A DNA stretch of 64,000 bases from Coix lacryma-jobi var. lacryma-jobi. Lineage: Eukaryota > Streptophyta > Magnoliopsida > Poales > Poaceae. This document shows positions 53,370 through 64,000 of this stretch, one piece after another. The translations under genes were made by a program, and so were the position numbers. The stretch spans positions 38,543,705-38,607,704 of the forward strand of contig CM019829.1 in assembly GCA_009763385.1 (NCBI GenBank). The letters run 5' to 3'. Under the pieces are notes generated by a model. The model had not been told where the DNA came from. It made no database searches and saw nothing but the letters and a program-made list of their open reading frames with translations. Each line of letters opens with the position of its first letter. Positions within the stretch are counted from its first letter, which is position 1.

Positions 53370-55903
53370 CATGCTGGAAGATTCGGATCCGTGCTTATAT
53401 CAACATCGACTCTTCAGTATGGGAGATTTGTGAGAACCCTGATTACATGGTCCTTAATGCTCGCATTGGTCATGACTAGATTGTTCAGCACAACACGAAT
53501 AGCAAGACTCGTAATGCTCTTTTTGCCAACATCTCCCTTCCAGAGTTTGATCATGTTTCTGAGCTTGAGACCTCTCAAGAGACCTGGGTGAAGCTTCAGA
53601 GCCATCATGAGGGGACCGTTCAGGTCAAGACCAGACTCTTTGAGACGTACAAGCGGGAGTACGAGAAGTTCACACAATTGGAAGGTGAGTCTAATGATTC
53701 CATGTTCACTCGTTTTCAAATGATTGTGACCAAAATGAGAGCCAATAGGGCGAACCTACCCTATGACGATCATGGGAGGGCACTCAAGTTTCTATATGCC
53801 CTAGATCGAAGGGTTGGGGAGGTGAAGGTGTCGACTATCATTGAGTCACTGAGCTATGACCCCCCTCCATAGACGTGCTATTTAGCAAGCTCAAGTCCAC
53901 TGAGATCGACCTCTAGACCCAGGCCAATCTCAAGAATCCTTCCACACACACCATCGTTGGTCTCGGGTAAGCATGTGTTGAATTCTTGTGCTAACCCACC
54001 ACAATTGTCTTTTGCTTTGTCTTCTCTACTCTCAGTGACAGAGGACCAGGTGGAGGAGTTAGGCGACGATGAGTCGACGCTCATCATCAACTAGTTTTTG
54101 CGGTTTAACAAGAACCACATGAACCGCAGGCGTGGTGGAGCGAAGGATGGCTGCTTCGGGTATGGTGACCACGACCACTACGTTGTGAACGGCCCCAAAA
54201 AGGACAAGGTCTTCCTCAGCAAGCACGACTACTTCAAGCGCAAGGACAAGCGCGAGTACACTGCCAGCAAGAAGAAGACCAAGGGCAAGTTCAACAATGA
54301 GGCCATCAAGAAGAAGTACTTCGAGCAGGCCAAGGTGCAAGAACATGTCTTCCTCGCATCTCTCAGTGACCTCGACGATGACTCCAATGACCGCACCGCG
54401 CTATCTAGTGAGGATGAGTCTGAGAGGACGAAGGAGGATTGGTTCAATGGCATGCGCTTCTTCACCGACTCCTCACACGGAGGTTTCCGCACCATGGCAC
54501 TTGGCGAGGAGGCGGGGCACTCGTGTGAACGAGCTTCATAGCGGCGATGACACTTTTTTGAGGTATCTACCTCTCCTACTACGATGAGCTTTTGCCAAGC
54601 TTGCGACTTTGATTGTCACCTTGCTTAGCCAAGACAAGTTGCTTAGTCGCACTACTAGGGAGAGAAAGGAATACAAGGACAAGCCATTGTAGCGCTTAGG
54701 TATCTTGACATTGCTAGGTCTGTGGTGCATGTGATCGATGAGAAGGAGTGTGATGAGTGCACATGTCCAACTTTGCCACCCTTCAGACCAAGTATGCCTC
54801 TTTGATTGATGTGTATGATGAGTTGAAGTCAAGGCTTGACTTGGTGGGTGATTGCAAAGTGTGCACGACTTTGAAGAAGGAGCTTGCAGAGGTTAAGGCT
54901 AGGCCTTCGCTGTTAGGTGCGTGCAAGTCTTGTTCAAGCTTGCAAACTGAGTTGGCAAAGAAGAATGCCAATATTGTCTCGCTTGAGAAGGCCAGCTTAG
55001 CACCATTGTTGCTCGTTGTGAGCTTTGTGAGGGATTGGAGCTTGAGATTGCCAACTGCAGATGACAAGATCAGAACCAAGGAGGAAAACATATACCTTAG
55101 GTCCATATTGATTTGGGTGTCTAGACAAGAGCCACAGCTGGGCATGATGATTAGTCGGTTTAAGAGGGGAACTAACAATCAATGTGTTGGCTTTGCTCTA
55201 AGTGGGAAGAGCGCAAATTATTTTGGTAAGATTGGTGAGTGTAGTGGCTTGAACCCAAGTGAGAAACCTTCCACTACTCCCAAGCTAACCAAGATCAACC
55301 CATCTAAGCTTTCCAAGCCTATCACTAAGGATGGGGTATTTGAGGAACCCCCAAGAGCTCTACCTCAGAGAAACAACTATGGATTCCAAAACCAAACCAT
55401 CTTCGGAACTTACTTGACACTCTACCTGACATCTCTAGTGATCCCTTCCGAGAGGCAAGCAGCCAGCTAGAGTGTGCAACCTCAGAAGAGAGCGAACCAA
55501 TAACCTAAGAGAGAGGTGAGGTTCCAGTGCGAGTATTTTCACCAAGATGGTCACCTAGCTGAGTTTTGCTATCAGAGGAAGAGAGATGCACGACGAGAGT
55601 TAGTGCTGAACAACTAGGCCATGTACACCCTTTCCATGGTGTACATGCTCTGCATGTTCAGAGGCATAGGTCTAGGCCTAGAGGTGTTGTGCCTCAAGTT
55701 GCTAGGCCCCAGGCAGCGAGACCATGAGGTGGTCGTGCCTGATGAGATTCTGGTCATGCTCCATATGGCCGTGAGCTTCGTGGCAGTGGCTTTGCTTTTT
55801 CGTCCCATAGCAGACCATGTTTTCAAAGTCATGGTGATCGATATTGTTGGCGGTCCTTATTGCCTTTTATAACTACCAACTCTCACATGAAATGATCACC
55901 AAA
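53370..55903 (+). pseudogene. Gag of the fourth copia element, degraded
   Basis: Continues the gag cut at 48868. Segments include the gag core (FETYKREYEKFTQLEGES; FQMIVTKMRANR), a degenerate zinc knuckle (CFGYGDHDHYVVNGPKK, with a Cys position changed to Tyr), an acidic Ser-rich block (LASLSDLDDDSND), and a coiled-coil-like part with repeated Cys-X-X-Cys (DCKVCTTLKKEL; ACKSCSSLQTEL). A Ser-rich pre-protease region follows. Several stops and frameshifts are present. It is cut near 55903 by an insert. Confidence 0.75.
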
Positions 55904-57445
55904 CTAGAATTAGGGCTTTTATATCTAACAAGTTCCACAAGTTTTGGTGAATCATTGGTTACAGGCATCAACACTGAATACCATGGAAAAGGCAAGAAGA
56001 ATACGCCTTCCAGCAAGGCGTAAAATCAAGAAATAAAGGAAGAAGCCCATCAAACTCCAAATCTGGGCTAGAGACCCACCATAACATCAAAAAGCATCAA
56101 GTCTACGGCCCACGGGAGAAAGGCGGTGGCGAGGCGGGCCAGCAGGGGTGCGCCCGCACCCCTGGTGCTGCCGCACCACCACCGGCGTCAGACGCATTCA
56201 AATTTGAATGGTCGCCTGCCACCGCCTATCCCATGTTGGTTATCATGGTGTCCAGGTTCAGTGTACTCCAGAGGGTCGGTTTGAGGTCGGTTTGCACCTT
56301 CCATGTGGAGAAAGGAGGCTCTCCACTCCCCCAAGGCACCTCCAGCATATATAGAGGCCCTCTCCATCATCATAGGCATCATCTTCATAGAGATCATACA
56401 CACCACAAGGAGTCCTCTTCACCATATTGCCAAGATGTAGTAGTATAATAGCTCTAGTTGAGAGTGAGGGAGAGATGCTTATGTTCCAGAGGAGTCCTTG
56501 GACGAGGATCGGTATAATCTTGTATCGCTTCTTTGTAAGGCTCAAGTATTCAATATATTTATCTTCTCTAATTACTTGAATCGCTTACATGGTTATCTAG
56601 TCCTTACCTTATTTTTAGCTAAAGCATGGTTAGTTTAATGTTTTGCACCTTGGCATGGGATCTCTGCTCGACCGAGTGCTCTATTTTTATATGTGGCTAG
56701 AGTAGTAGTAATCGGTAGTATAGACGTGGTGTCTAGACTATCGGTTACCTGAGGTTGCGCCCAACCACGGATAGTTGTGGTAGCCCCGGGGGTGATAGCT
56801 CTTACCAGGCCTTTGTATTCCACCACATTCGGGTTGGTGTTCGTAGAGCTTTTGACAGCCTTCTCCCGGTTACCCCTTCCTAGTATCTTCGAGAACCGAA
56901 AAGGAACTGCTGCTCCAAAGTATCATATGGTATGATCATTATGCTTGACCTTTGCTTTAGTAATCCCCTTGGGGATAGATTTTTTTCTAGATTAGAACAA
57001 CAGTTAATGGGAGAAGGTATATAGGAACCTTGAACTCTTTCCGTTGAATTCCAACTTGCTTGGTATACTCTGTATCTGTTTTATGGAGTTACACATATGA
57101 TTTCAATTACCCATTAATAATATTATGCTACACTTACCCCCATTTCATTTAGTCGGGTACACTAAGTTAGTAGATACATGATCGTCAGTTATTAAACTCT
57201 TTACACATTACTTCCTTGAGGATAAATACGATACACCGAATACTCCTGGGTGAAAGCTACAACGGTATCTGTGCGATTGCGAATTTGTCTGTATGTGTTA
57301 CACATACCAACTAGCTTTCTAGCACCATTGCCAGGGATAGGGTTTACTCTACTCTTGGTAGCGATGCTAAAATGCCAACAGCTATCCCCCCATGGGCGAG
57401 GCATGTTTGGTGTTTTTTCTGACACCTTTTTTGGGCCGGTGACAC
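55904..57445 (+). mobile_element. Insert with gypsy LTR-like sequence and primer-binding-site-like motif
   Basis: Interrupts the fourth copia between gag and protease. It has LTR-like features: a promoter-like ATATATAGAGG near 56349 and a 3' part rich in short AT stretches. At 57321-57340 it reads AGCACCATTGCCAGGGATAG, like the TGGCGCC-type sites next to many plant gypsy LTRs. That would put an LTR end near 57320 and leave about 120 bp of internal sequence. Exact ends and target duplication are not clear. Confidence 0.45.
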
Positions 57446-57740
57446 AACACTGGTATATATCCTTCTCAGTTTACTAACCCCAGTGTTGTACCATTTGCTC
57501 ATCTCATGCCCTTTCTATTGATGCAGGATCTCAACACGTGGCTCATTGATTCTGTTGTTCACGCCACCCGGAAGTTCTAAATGGTTCTCTAGCCTCGACC
57601 CCATGCCCCAAAAGAAATTCATCACATTCAGGGATAATAGCAAAGGTAAGGTTGTTTTTCATGGGTCCATTCGACTCAACGAGAATTTTGTTCTCAAAGA
57701 TGTTGCTTTGGTTTTGAACTTGCATTTCAATTTGTGGTAG
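57446..57740 (+). pseudogene. Protease start of the fourth copia element
   Basis: WLIDS (the Asp-Ser of the copia protease), then SKWFSSLDP, FRDNSKGKV and NFVLKDVALVLNL, typical of copia protease and the next segment. Frame changes are present near 57550. The remaining pol is missing. Confidence 0.7.
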
Positions 57741-57896
57741 AGATAGCAACACACCTAGCAAAATCATAGTTGCACATTTAGATAGATTACTTGCTTGCAT
57801 AGGTTTTGACTAGGTGGAAATTAGAGGCCATAGTTTAGAGTAGAGTTTTAAGTTGCCTAATTCGCCCCCCTCTTAGGCGTCCGGTCCCTTCAGTTA
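57741..57896 (+). repeat. Fragment resembling a copia LTR 3' end
   Basis: Ends CCCCCCTCTTAGGCGTCCGG then TCCCTTCA, like copia LTR ends in this window (CACCCC...GGTCCTTCA). It is not an exact match to 48700-48757, so it may come from another family. Confidence 0.4.
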
Positions 57897-59044
57897 TGAT
57901 TGGAATTATGCTCATGAATGACTGTTGACATTTCTTAGCGCAACCACCAAAAGATAGGTCAAGATCTATCCCTGGCAATGGCGCCAGAAATGCTTATGGG
58001 CATCTCTTAGCGTGACTCTAAGCTAGGTTGTCACTTAACACTAGAAATATGGTTGTATTTATGAACATGACACTTTTATAAAATATGAAATAAGGTTATC
58101 CACAAGCGCACAGATAAAATACACCCATTGTAGCATTTCACCCAGGAATGTTTCAGGTATCGTTATTTATAATTCTACCATCAGGAGCTTAAAAGAGTTA
58201 AGAATGAAAATGATATGGCTAAAGAATTACAAATACATATACCTAGATATAAATCTAATAACCACCTCTATCTTATAGGGGTAAGGCAAAAGGATAGTAA
58301 TAATATATAAAGGATAAATAATAACAGAGATTGGCAGAGATTCCATAAGTAGAGAGAATTGATACGTCAAGATTAGATTCTTAAGTTATATTATTTCTAT
58401 CGTCTAAGTCAACCCTAGTATACATTATCATCTATAGCATAATTAATCATCCACCCATAAATAAGGAACATTACGAAAAGAAGTTCATATCTAGAGTAAT
58501 TCCTTCCATGTAACCAGGTTCTACTTGGCCCAGACTCGGGGAGTGGATTACAGAGAAATCAACGAGGCTCTAAGAGTCACCCTCGCGAACTACCACTTGC
58601 TGGCCTAGAGAATAGGGTGCATTCGTAAGTAACATAATCTAAGCACCACACCTACATTAATCGACCACTTAATCCAATCCAAATCAAACTAAACACTTTA
58701 CGAACATATGTATGGACTTATTATCAATCATAACTATATCAAGCGTACAACTAGAATAACTAAGAATGAAATAAAGAGGAACATAATGATATAATTAAGT
58801 AGCACAAAGTCGAATAAGGAAATACAATACTAGAATTACCAATCTCATGATGGCGATCCGGAATCCTGAGCCACTCAACTCTACTTGTATCTACCTAAAT
58901 CTAACCCTAACTTGAACTAGAGCTCTAATTCTCTCTTACCTAATCTAACCCTAACTTGAAGTAGAGCTCTAATTCTCTCTAACTCTGGAAACTCTTGCTT
59001 TGCCTCTGAAGATCTCTAATACCTCATCTCTTGCCTTCCCTTTG
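57897..59044 (-). repeat. Gypsy-type LTR fragment with adjoining primer-binding-site-like motif, minus strand
   Basis: At 57967-57990 the minus strand reads TTTCTGGCGCCATTGCCAGG, the site type beside many plant gypsy LTRs. The AT-rich sequence to the right fits an LTR on the minus strand. A 46-bp tandem duplication (AATCTAACCCTAACTTGAA...) lies at about 58897-58988. No coding content is seen. Confidence 0.45.
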
Positions 59045-59233
59045 AGGCTTTGTTTGGATAAACTTGGATTAACGGGGATTGGGGGCTGAAACCCGTCACC
59101 CGCGGGAGCAGAACCACGCCAGAGAAATCCCCTGTGGTGCATCAGGAGTGCATTTGGCCAGGACAGGTCTTGAACAGTTTCATGTCACACCCCGTCAAAC
59201 CGCGTGATGAAGGATGAGAAAAATCTCCACCGT

Positions 59234-60272
59234 TATACTTGGCCATGCAGCCCGTGGCCCGGTGGCACGGCCCATGGCCCGCTGTTTTAGCCCGGCCCGA
59301 GCACGGCATGGCCCGGTGACCACCGGGCCTGGGCCGGCACGGCCCAAGGGACCAGGCCGTGCCTGGGCCGCCACACAGGCACGTGGCACGGCCCGGCATG
59401 GCCCGCTCCAGCAAGCAGCAACACGGTGTGGCCCGGTGGCCACCACAGGCTAGTCCACCAACCTGAGTCCCCGACCAGGCGACCACTCCACTCCCATCCT
59501 AACCTAATCCCCAACCCAATCCCCTTCCCCATCCCGACGGCCGACGCGGACGCGCTCGCGTCCTCCACGCCCGACTCCGACTCCACTCGTCCTCCACGGC
59601 CTCCTCCTAGCTCCTGCCTCCGCTCTTTCCCCGCTCGTCCGCCTCGTTAGGCATCGGCGCGCCGCCGCCAGCTCCTCTCCTCTGCGCGCTCGCCGGTAGG
59701 AGGCCACACGGAGTCCGGGAACCGGGATCTCCTCCACGGCCGCCGGATCCGCCTCCAACGCTCGAGCTCGACGACACGACACCGAGCTCCACCACGACGG
59801 CCACCTCTCCTCCCTCCCGCTCGACCCCCCTGCGCAGCCAACCTCGAGCGTGCCGGCGGCCGGCGCGGCGGCGCCATGCCCATCGTGTAGGGCCCCACTG
59901 CAGCGCGGCCACGGCTCCCATCATGCATGTCTCCTCCTCACGCTGACCTGCGGCCTCTATGGCGAGCCGTGCAGCCGCCGCCACCATCCGCGACCGGCGA
60001 CTCCAGCTCCCCGCCTCCGGCCTCTTTGCGCAGGCACGCCCGCGGGCGACTCCACCTCGTGCTCGGGCCGCCCGCGGCACGCGCAGGCACGCCCCTTGCT
60101 CGGCGGCCAGCCCGACGGCCCATGGGCCGTGCCTTGGGCCGAAGGCCAGGCACGAAGCCCGCAGCAGCACGGCCCGTGAGGCATGGCGGCCCGTCGAGGC
60201 ACGAAGGTCATCGGGGCGGCACGGCACGACGTCGGGCCGTGCCGGGCCGGCACGGCCCGTTGGCCATCTATA
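59234..60272. mobile_element. hAT-like non-autonomous DNA transposon (1039 bp)
   Basis: Flanked by a perfect 8-bp target duplication TCCACCGT (59226-59233 and 60273-60280), the hAT hallmark. Ends are imperfect inverted repeats: TATACTTGGCCATG on the left, TATAGATGGCCAACG from the right. Both ends carry many GGCCCG / CACGGCCC subterminal motifs, as expected for transposase binding. The GC-rich interior (about 59460-60060) holds open frames on both strands, but no transposase or recognised gene. Confidence 0.8.
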
Positions 60273-60280
60273 TCCACCGT

Positions 60281-62249
60281 TGGCCGGAAAACAATTTTTC
60301 TCGTGTCCTTCGCTCTCCCTCCGCTATCGCTCTGCTCCCGCAAAGGCAAAATGCTACCGCCGTCGCCGCTCCTATGCACGCATAAGTCCTACGATGATTG
60401 TGGATTCAGGTTTGTCACCTCCTCCAGATCCCTCCCCATCAACCCTTCTCCTCCTCCTGATGCTGCAGCCCTGGATTATTGCTAGGGTTCGAGTTAGGGT
60501 TTGAGTACACCGCGGCGGCAGCATTGGTTCCTGCCGGCATCGCGGGAGACGTGGCAGCTGAAGGTCGGGGTCAGGTGCTATCTTTCAAAGATCTTGATCT
60601 GCGGTGCTATGTACTCCAAGATCTCAACACCATCTCGACAAAGCTCAATTTCTTTTCCATGTTCGGCCAGATCTCTCTCCCCCATCGTTCTCTGTTGTTG
60701 TATTGCTTAATTCTTTGTCGTTTTGTTGACCAATGAATAGTTTGATTGATGCATGTTCTTGTTTGTTATATCTTGTGTGTGACAGTCTGTTGTTGTACCT
60801 GCCAAATTTGCTTCTTTTTCAGTCCTTAGTGTCAGAAATAAAATTTTGATAATACTCAATTCATTTGCTCTGTTGTATTTTTGTTGCAAATGGATACGCA
60901 TTGTGAATACAGAAGAGGCATGTGTATTGTTCTCATTAAGATCCTATCTGAATAAACAATTGTATTTTCGAGCCAAAAACATATTGTTGTGAACTCTTTT
61001 GGATTGTTAAATTTTTCTAGAGTATATCTATGTTATACTAGTTATTTTTTTCAGTGTGGCAAGCTACCTGAAATAATGAAACTTTTTTGGGATCGTTATT
61101 TTTTTAGTGTGCAGGCTACTTGACATAATGAACCCTTTTTGGTTAATCTGTAGCTCAAAAGTGCTAGCTGAGAAAAAAAATAGAAGTAATAATCTTCACT
61201 CATGTGTGCACATTTATCTCATTAGCTTCTATGTCCATGGACGAAGAATGATTTAAGCCTAACTAGCAGTAGTGATCATGATCTAACCCATGTATTCATT
61301 TTTATCTCATGAGTTGCCATGTCCATAGATGAAGAAAGGGGGGGTTTAAGCCAAGATAAGTTAATAACATCACAGATGCAATGAAAGAACATAGAGAAAC
61401 TTTTAGGCAGCTAGCAGAACTAGTTTCTCCATGTTTTCTAACCTTTTGCTATATATATATTTTTAATTGGGGCCTCTACTCTGTTCATCGTCAGATGCAG
61501 AATGAAGGAAGCATGAATCTAGCTGGTGGCTGTGAAGTGTGAACCACTTTAAATGATTTTTTTAATGTTTTTTAAGAAGCATGATTTTTTTAAATGATTC
61601 GCTAGAAACGGTTCGCTGGACGGTGTTGTTTGTATGCAGACCACAGGGCACAAGCACATCAGTTGAGCGACTTTATATGCTTTTCAAACACAGATTTAGA
61701 GGCTCATGGTCATATAGTAGGGCAGTTGACATATGCCATGCACTAATGCAGGGCTCTCTACCGCATGACATCTTCTTTGTGTAGTCATTGCTGTGTGGCC
61801 AGCCATTGGTAGTATGCAGTATTAACACATGCAAACTTAAGATATGTCTGGGATGAAGTGCACTATCAATTAATTTTCAGAATTAACTTTTAGAGTTTTC
61901 CTTTTTTTATTATTCTATACACACAAATGCAGGCTTCAGTATCTTCTTCTTCTTTTTACAGATCTTGTTGCTGGTAAGAATGAGTGATACTTCTCACAAT
62001 TACCTGGTTAGTTTGTTTTCATTTCATTCTTAATTCTGATAAATTATCTCTTACTTTTGTTATTGTTACTTTATTATAAACAGAGTTTTGTAACAGTAGT
62101 TCTGACACTGCATACTCTAAACTTGTGAAATGTCCAGAACTGGATTTTCAAGCATTTTCTTAAATTTTGAGTTTACACTAGTCGGTTGATAAGCCCTGCT
62201 CGTGACAAGTGTTATCTTTTGGAAAATACTCTTGATTACCATTATGCTA

Positions 62250-62251
<2 letters not shown>
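60281..62251. other. Gene-like GC-rich leader followed by AT-rich sequence, no identified gene
   Basis: 60281-60560 looks like a plant 5' leader: pyrimidine-rich, CpG-rich, an ATG at 60350, and a donor-like CAG/GTTTGT near 60411. The rest is AT-rich and intron- or intergenic-like. I found no protein I recognise; it could be a non-coding transcript, a captured exon or a decayed gene. Confidence 0.25.

Positions 62252-62335
<84 letters not shown>
62252..62335. repeat. Compound (AC)n(AT)n microsatellite
   Basis: About 65 bp of AC repeats with one break near 62281, followed directly by about 18 bp of AT repeats. Confidence 0.97.
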
Positions 62336-62336
<1 letters not shown>

Positions 62337-63170
62337 TATTGGCTCTAATCTTTATTAGGGTGTTACTCAAATACTCTTGTAGTGCCTTATTCAGAGCCAG
62401 TGTAGAGTCAAACAAAATTTATTGCTTTCTTTTGTAGCTAATCAACATCTTTTTGGGTTCATCATATCATGTGTCTGTTCATATTTGGTTCAAAATCATA
62501 CCCAAGATTTTGTTTTTCTGGTTAGTACGTTTTCAGCTCGATCGAATTTTTTTTTAGTATATGTACTATGAAGTTTAATCATAACTCAATCACATCTCAC
62601 AATCATGCAAATAATTGGCAGTTTTATCTCTATATTGCGAGGGTAACGGAGCTTTGGTGCTCACAAGATGGCGAGGTCAAGCCTTGTTGGTCTGGATGAA
62701 TCGAACGGGGATAAGAAGGAAGCCCTAATTTTTTTTCGTTCCCAAATTACATTTGAACTCGATTATGCAGAGCTCTCTTTGAATGCATACCAAATATGCT
62801 ACTATGGTTATCCCAAAAATAACAACTATTTACAAATATTTCATGTATTGTCATTTACTTAGGTAGCATTTTAGTTTTTCAGATACTATTCCATGTTCTA
62901 GGGTTGATTTCTGAATTTTCTTATTATGTATAAATTTCTAGTTGGTCTTGATTTTATTTTCCTATTCCATCTCGTATTTTCAGTTTTTTGTTACTTTATA
63001 GTTTTTAGTTCTTGTTTCACTTCATGTCCATATGGGAAAAAAACAGTGCTTTATTGCCAGCTCAGTGCTTGGCTGCTGCATGCACATATGTATGGAAACA
63101 ATCCATGCTACTACAGACTACTATCCAAATGACTTGAGCAAGAACAGGTATTAGCCGCTCGACCTGCGAG
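62336..63170. other. AT-rich sequence without recognisable features
   Basis: No ORF of recognisable family, repeat or RNA gene seen. Confidence 0.5.
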
Positions 63171-63238
63171 GGGATTGGGTGGGAGGCGGGGATCAACCCA
63201 ATCCGGGATTGGGTGGGAGGCGGGGATCAACCCAATCC
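63171..63238. repeat. Perfect 34-bp tandem duplication
   Basis: Two identical copies (63171-63204 and 63205-63238), starting GGGATTGGGTGGGAGGCGGG and ending CAACCCAATCC. Each is itself partly self-complementary (GGATTGGG / CCCAATCC). Confidence 0.95.
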
Positions 63239-63291
63239 CTCCTTGGGTTAATTCTCCTTTGGAACCTACCCCCACCTGCCAAACGAAGCCT

Positions 63292-64000
63292 GAGGGAGGG
63301 GGGTCTGGGTCTGTTTATATAGGCCGGTGGGATGAACCGCAACCCTCGGATAAAACCGACCTTGAACAGGGGTTCAGATGCGTCGAGGAGGTCAGTTAGG
63401 TCATGTCAAACGAAGATGGACTCTCTTCCCTGTGGGCCCAGGCTGACCGGCCTATAGGTGGGGACGACCGGCCCCACCTGGCAGCCGTCAGGCGCTGCCT
63501 TCGTTCTGGTGTCTTCTGGAACCTTTCTCGTTGCCCTAACGTGACTTTCGTTCTGTTTGCGTAAATCATCGTGTTGGATTAGGACTCTTCCTTTTTCCAT
63601 TTGGTGTAAAACTCCCTGGAAAATAACAATTCACCAAACTGTGGAATATGTTAGTTTAATCCCTGAATTATGTAATTATGTTGGTTGGTGATTACTCTGA
63701 GATGTTCTAGAATCTTCCAAGTCGTATCCAACAAGGACTCTCTCGTTGGGACTCCAAATATAGAAAACCATAGGTCCATTTCGATCGTCTCGACGAGCTC
63801 TTCGCAATGGCATGGTCTAATTCATCACTTGAGATACTTTTATGTAGTGAAATATCGATACTCCTGCAAAACAAGTGAGAACTACACAACTTGTAGAACT
63901 TGTTAGAATCAAACTCTACAACTATGCATTGTCACTTATTTAACATCCTTTTATGCATTAGTTGATGGAATAATGTTGACTGTAAGGACCGTCAACAATG
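63292..64000. other. Unresolved sequence at the window edge
   Basis: Contains a TATA-like TTTATATAGGCC near 63315 and moderately GC-rich, then AT-rich sequence. It may be the start of another element or host DNA. No gene is recognised. Confidence 0.3.

Larger units (their letters stand above)
59045..63291. other. Region bounded by a possible terminal inverted repeat pair
   Basis: AGGCTTTGTTTGG at 59045-59057 and CCAAACGAAGCCT at 63279-63291 are inverted with one mismatch. Just inside both ends are GGGATTGGG and TTAACC-type sequences typical of grass DNA transposons. I could not find a target duplication, so this may be a 4.2 kb DNA transposon or chance pairing of two small elements. Confidence 0.3.

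Noticed and set aside
55904..57445. Complete solo LTR with a clear target duplication
   Set aside because: Left and right edges do not give a convincing TG...CA or matching 5-bp flanks, and a primer-binding-like motif lies inside the segment.
58897..58988. Interstitial telomere-like repeat (CTAACCCTAAC)
   Set aside because: Only two isolated matches inside a 46-bp duplication; there is no run of the plant telomere heptamer.
59607..60227. 206-codon Arg/Ala-rich frame in the hAT-like element
   Set aside because: GC-driven, starts inside low-complexity DNA, overlaps several other frames, no recognisable domain.

Overview
This is plant nuclear DNA, most likely from a grass (Poaceae). One intact host gene sits at the left edge. 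Almost everything from about 2.7 kb to 59 kb is nested retrotransposons of grass type: Maximus/SIRE-like Ty1-copia, a Tekay/Del-like Ty3-gypsy chromovirus, an L1-like LINE, a repeat-filled non-autonomous LTR element and a hAT-like DNA transposon. I saw no bacterial operons, rRNA genes, tRNA genes or CRISPR arrays. The species is not resolved.

Layout. (1) 254-2038, minus strand: a single-exon gene for an ankyrin plus tandem CCCH zinc-finger protein of the plant RR-TZF class. Its upstream region (2039-2714) carries a 71-74 bp tandem duplication. (2) 2715-37658: a minus-strand Maximus/SIRE-like copia element (the 'outer' element) bounded by the target duplication AGCTT, with an extra envelope-position ORF between pol and its 3' LTR. 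Two later insertions split it. A plus-strand Maximus-like copia (7317-17841, target duplication GCAAT) lies at the 3' end of its pol. A plus-strand Tekay-like gypsy (23217-35609, target duplication CAAAT) lies in its gag. (3) 37659-39717: a decayed LINE. (4) 39718-47292: a truncated third Maximus-like element whose LTR is interrupted by a 4.7 kb gypsy-type solo LTR (40199-44924). (5) 47293-57740: a decayed plus-strand copia element, interrupted by a 4.5 kb non-autonomous LTR element full of tandem repeats (48869-53364) and by a 1.5 kb gypsy LTR-like segment (55904-57445). (6) 57741-59044: LTR fragments. (7) 59045-63291: a region bounded by a possible inverted-repeat pair, containing a hAT-like element with a perfect 8-bp target duplication (59234-60272) and AT-rich DNA with a long CA/TA microsatellite. 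(8) 63292-64000: unresolved.

Insertion order. The outer Maximus came first; the inner copia and the gypsy came later. By eye the gypsy LTRs are nearly identical, the inner copia LTRs differ more, and the outer LTRs differ by substitutions and roughly 90 bp of indels. The inner copia has open gag and pol and is the most intact element. The gypsy gag-pol is open to 32028 and then carries nonsense and frameshift lesions.

The most interesting signals are: (a) a family of short hairpins with an invariant AGT/ACT loop and compensating stem changes, scattered through the outer Maximus and clustered in the LTRs of the inner one; (b) a 359-codon ORF ahead of gag in the gypsy element; (c) a gag-pol junction in both Maximus elements where the stop codon and frame differ but a pyrimidine tract plus AG is kept, which suggests splicing rather than stop readthrough.
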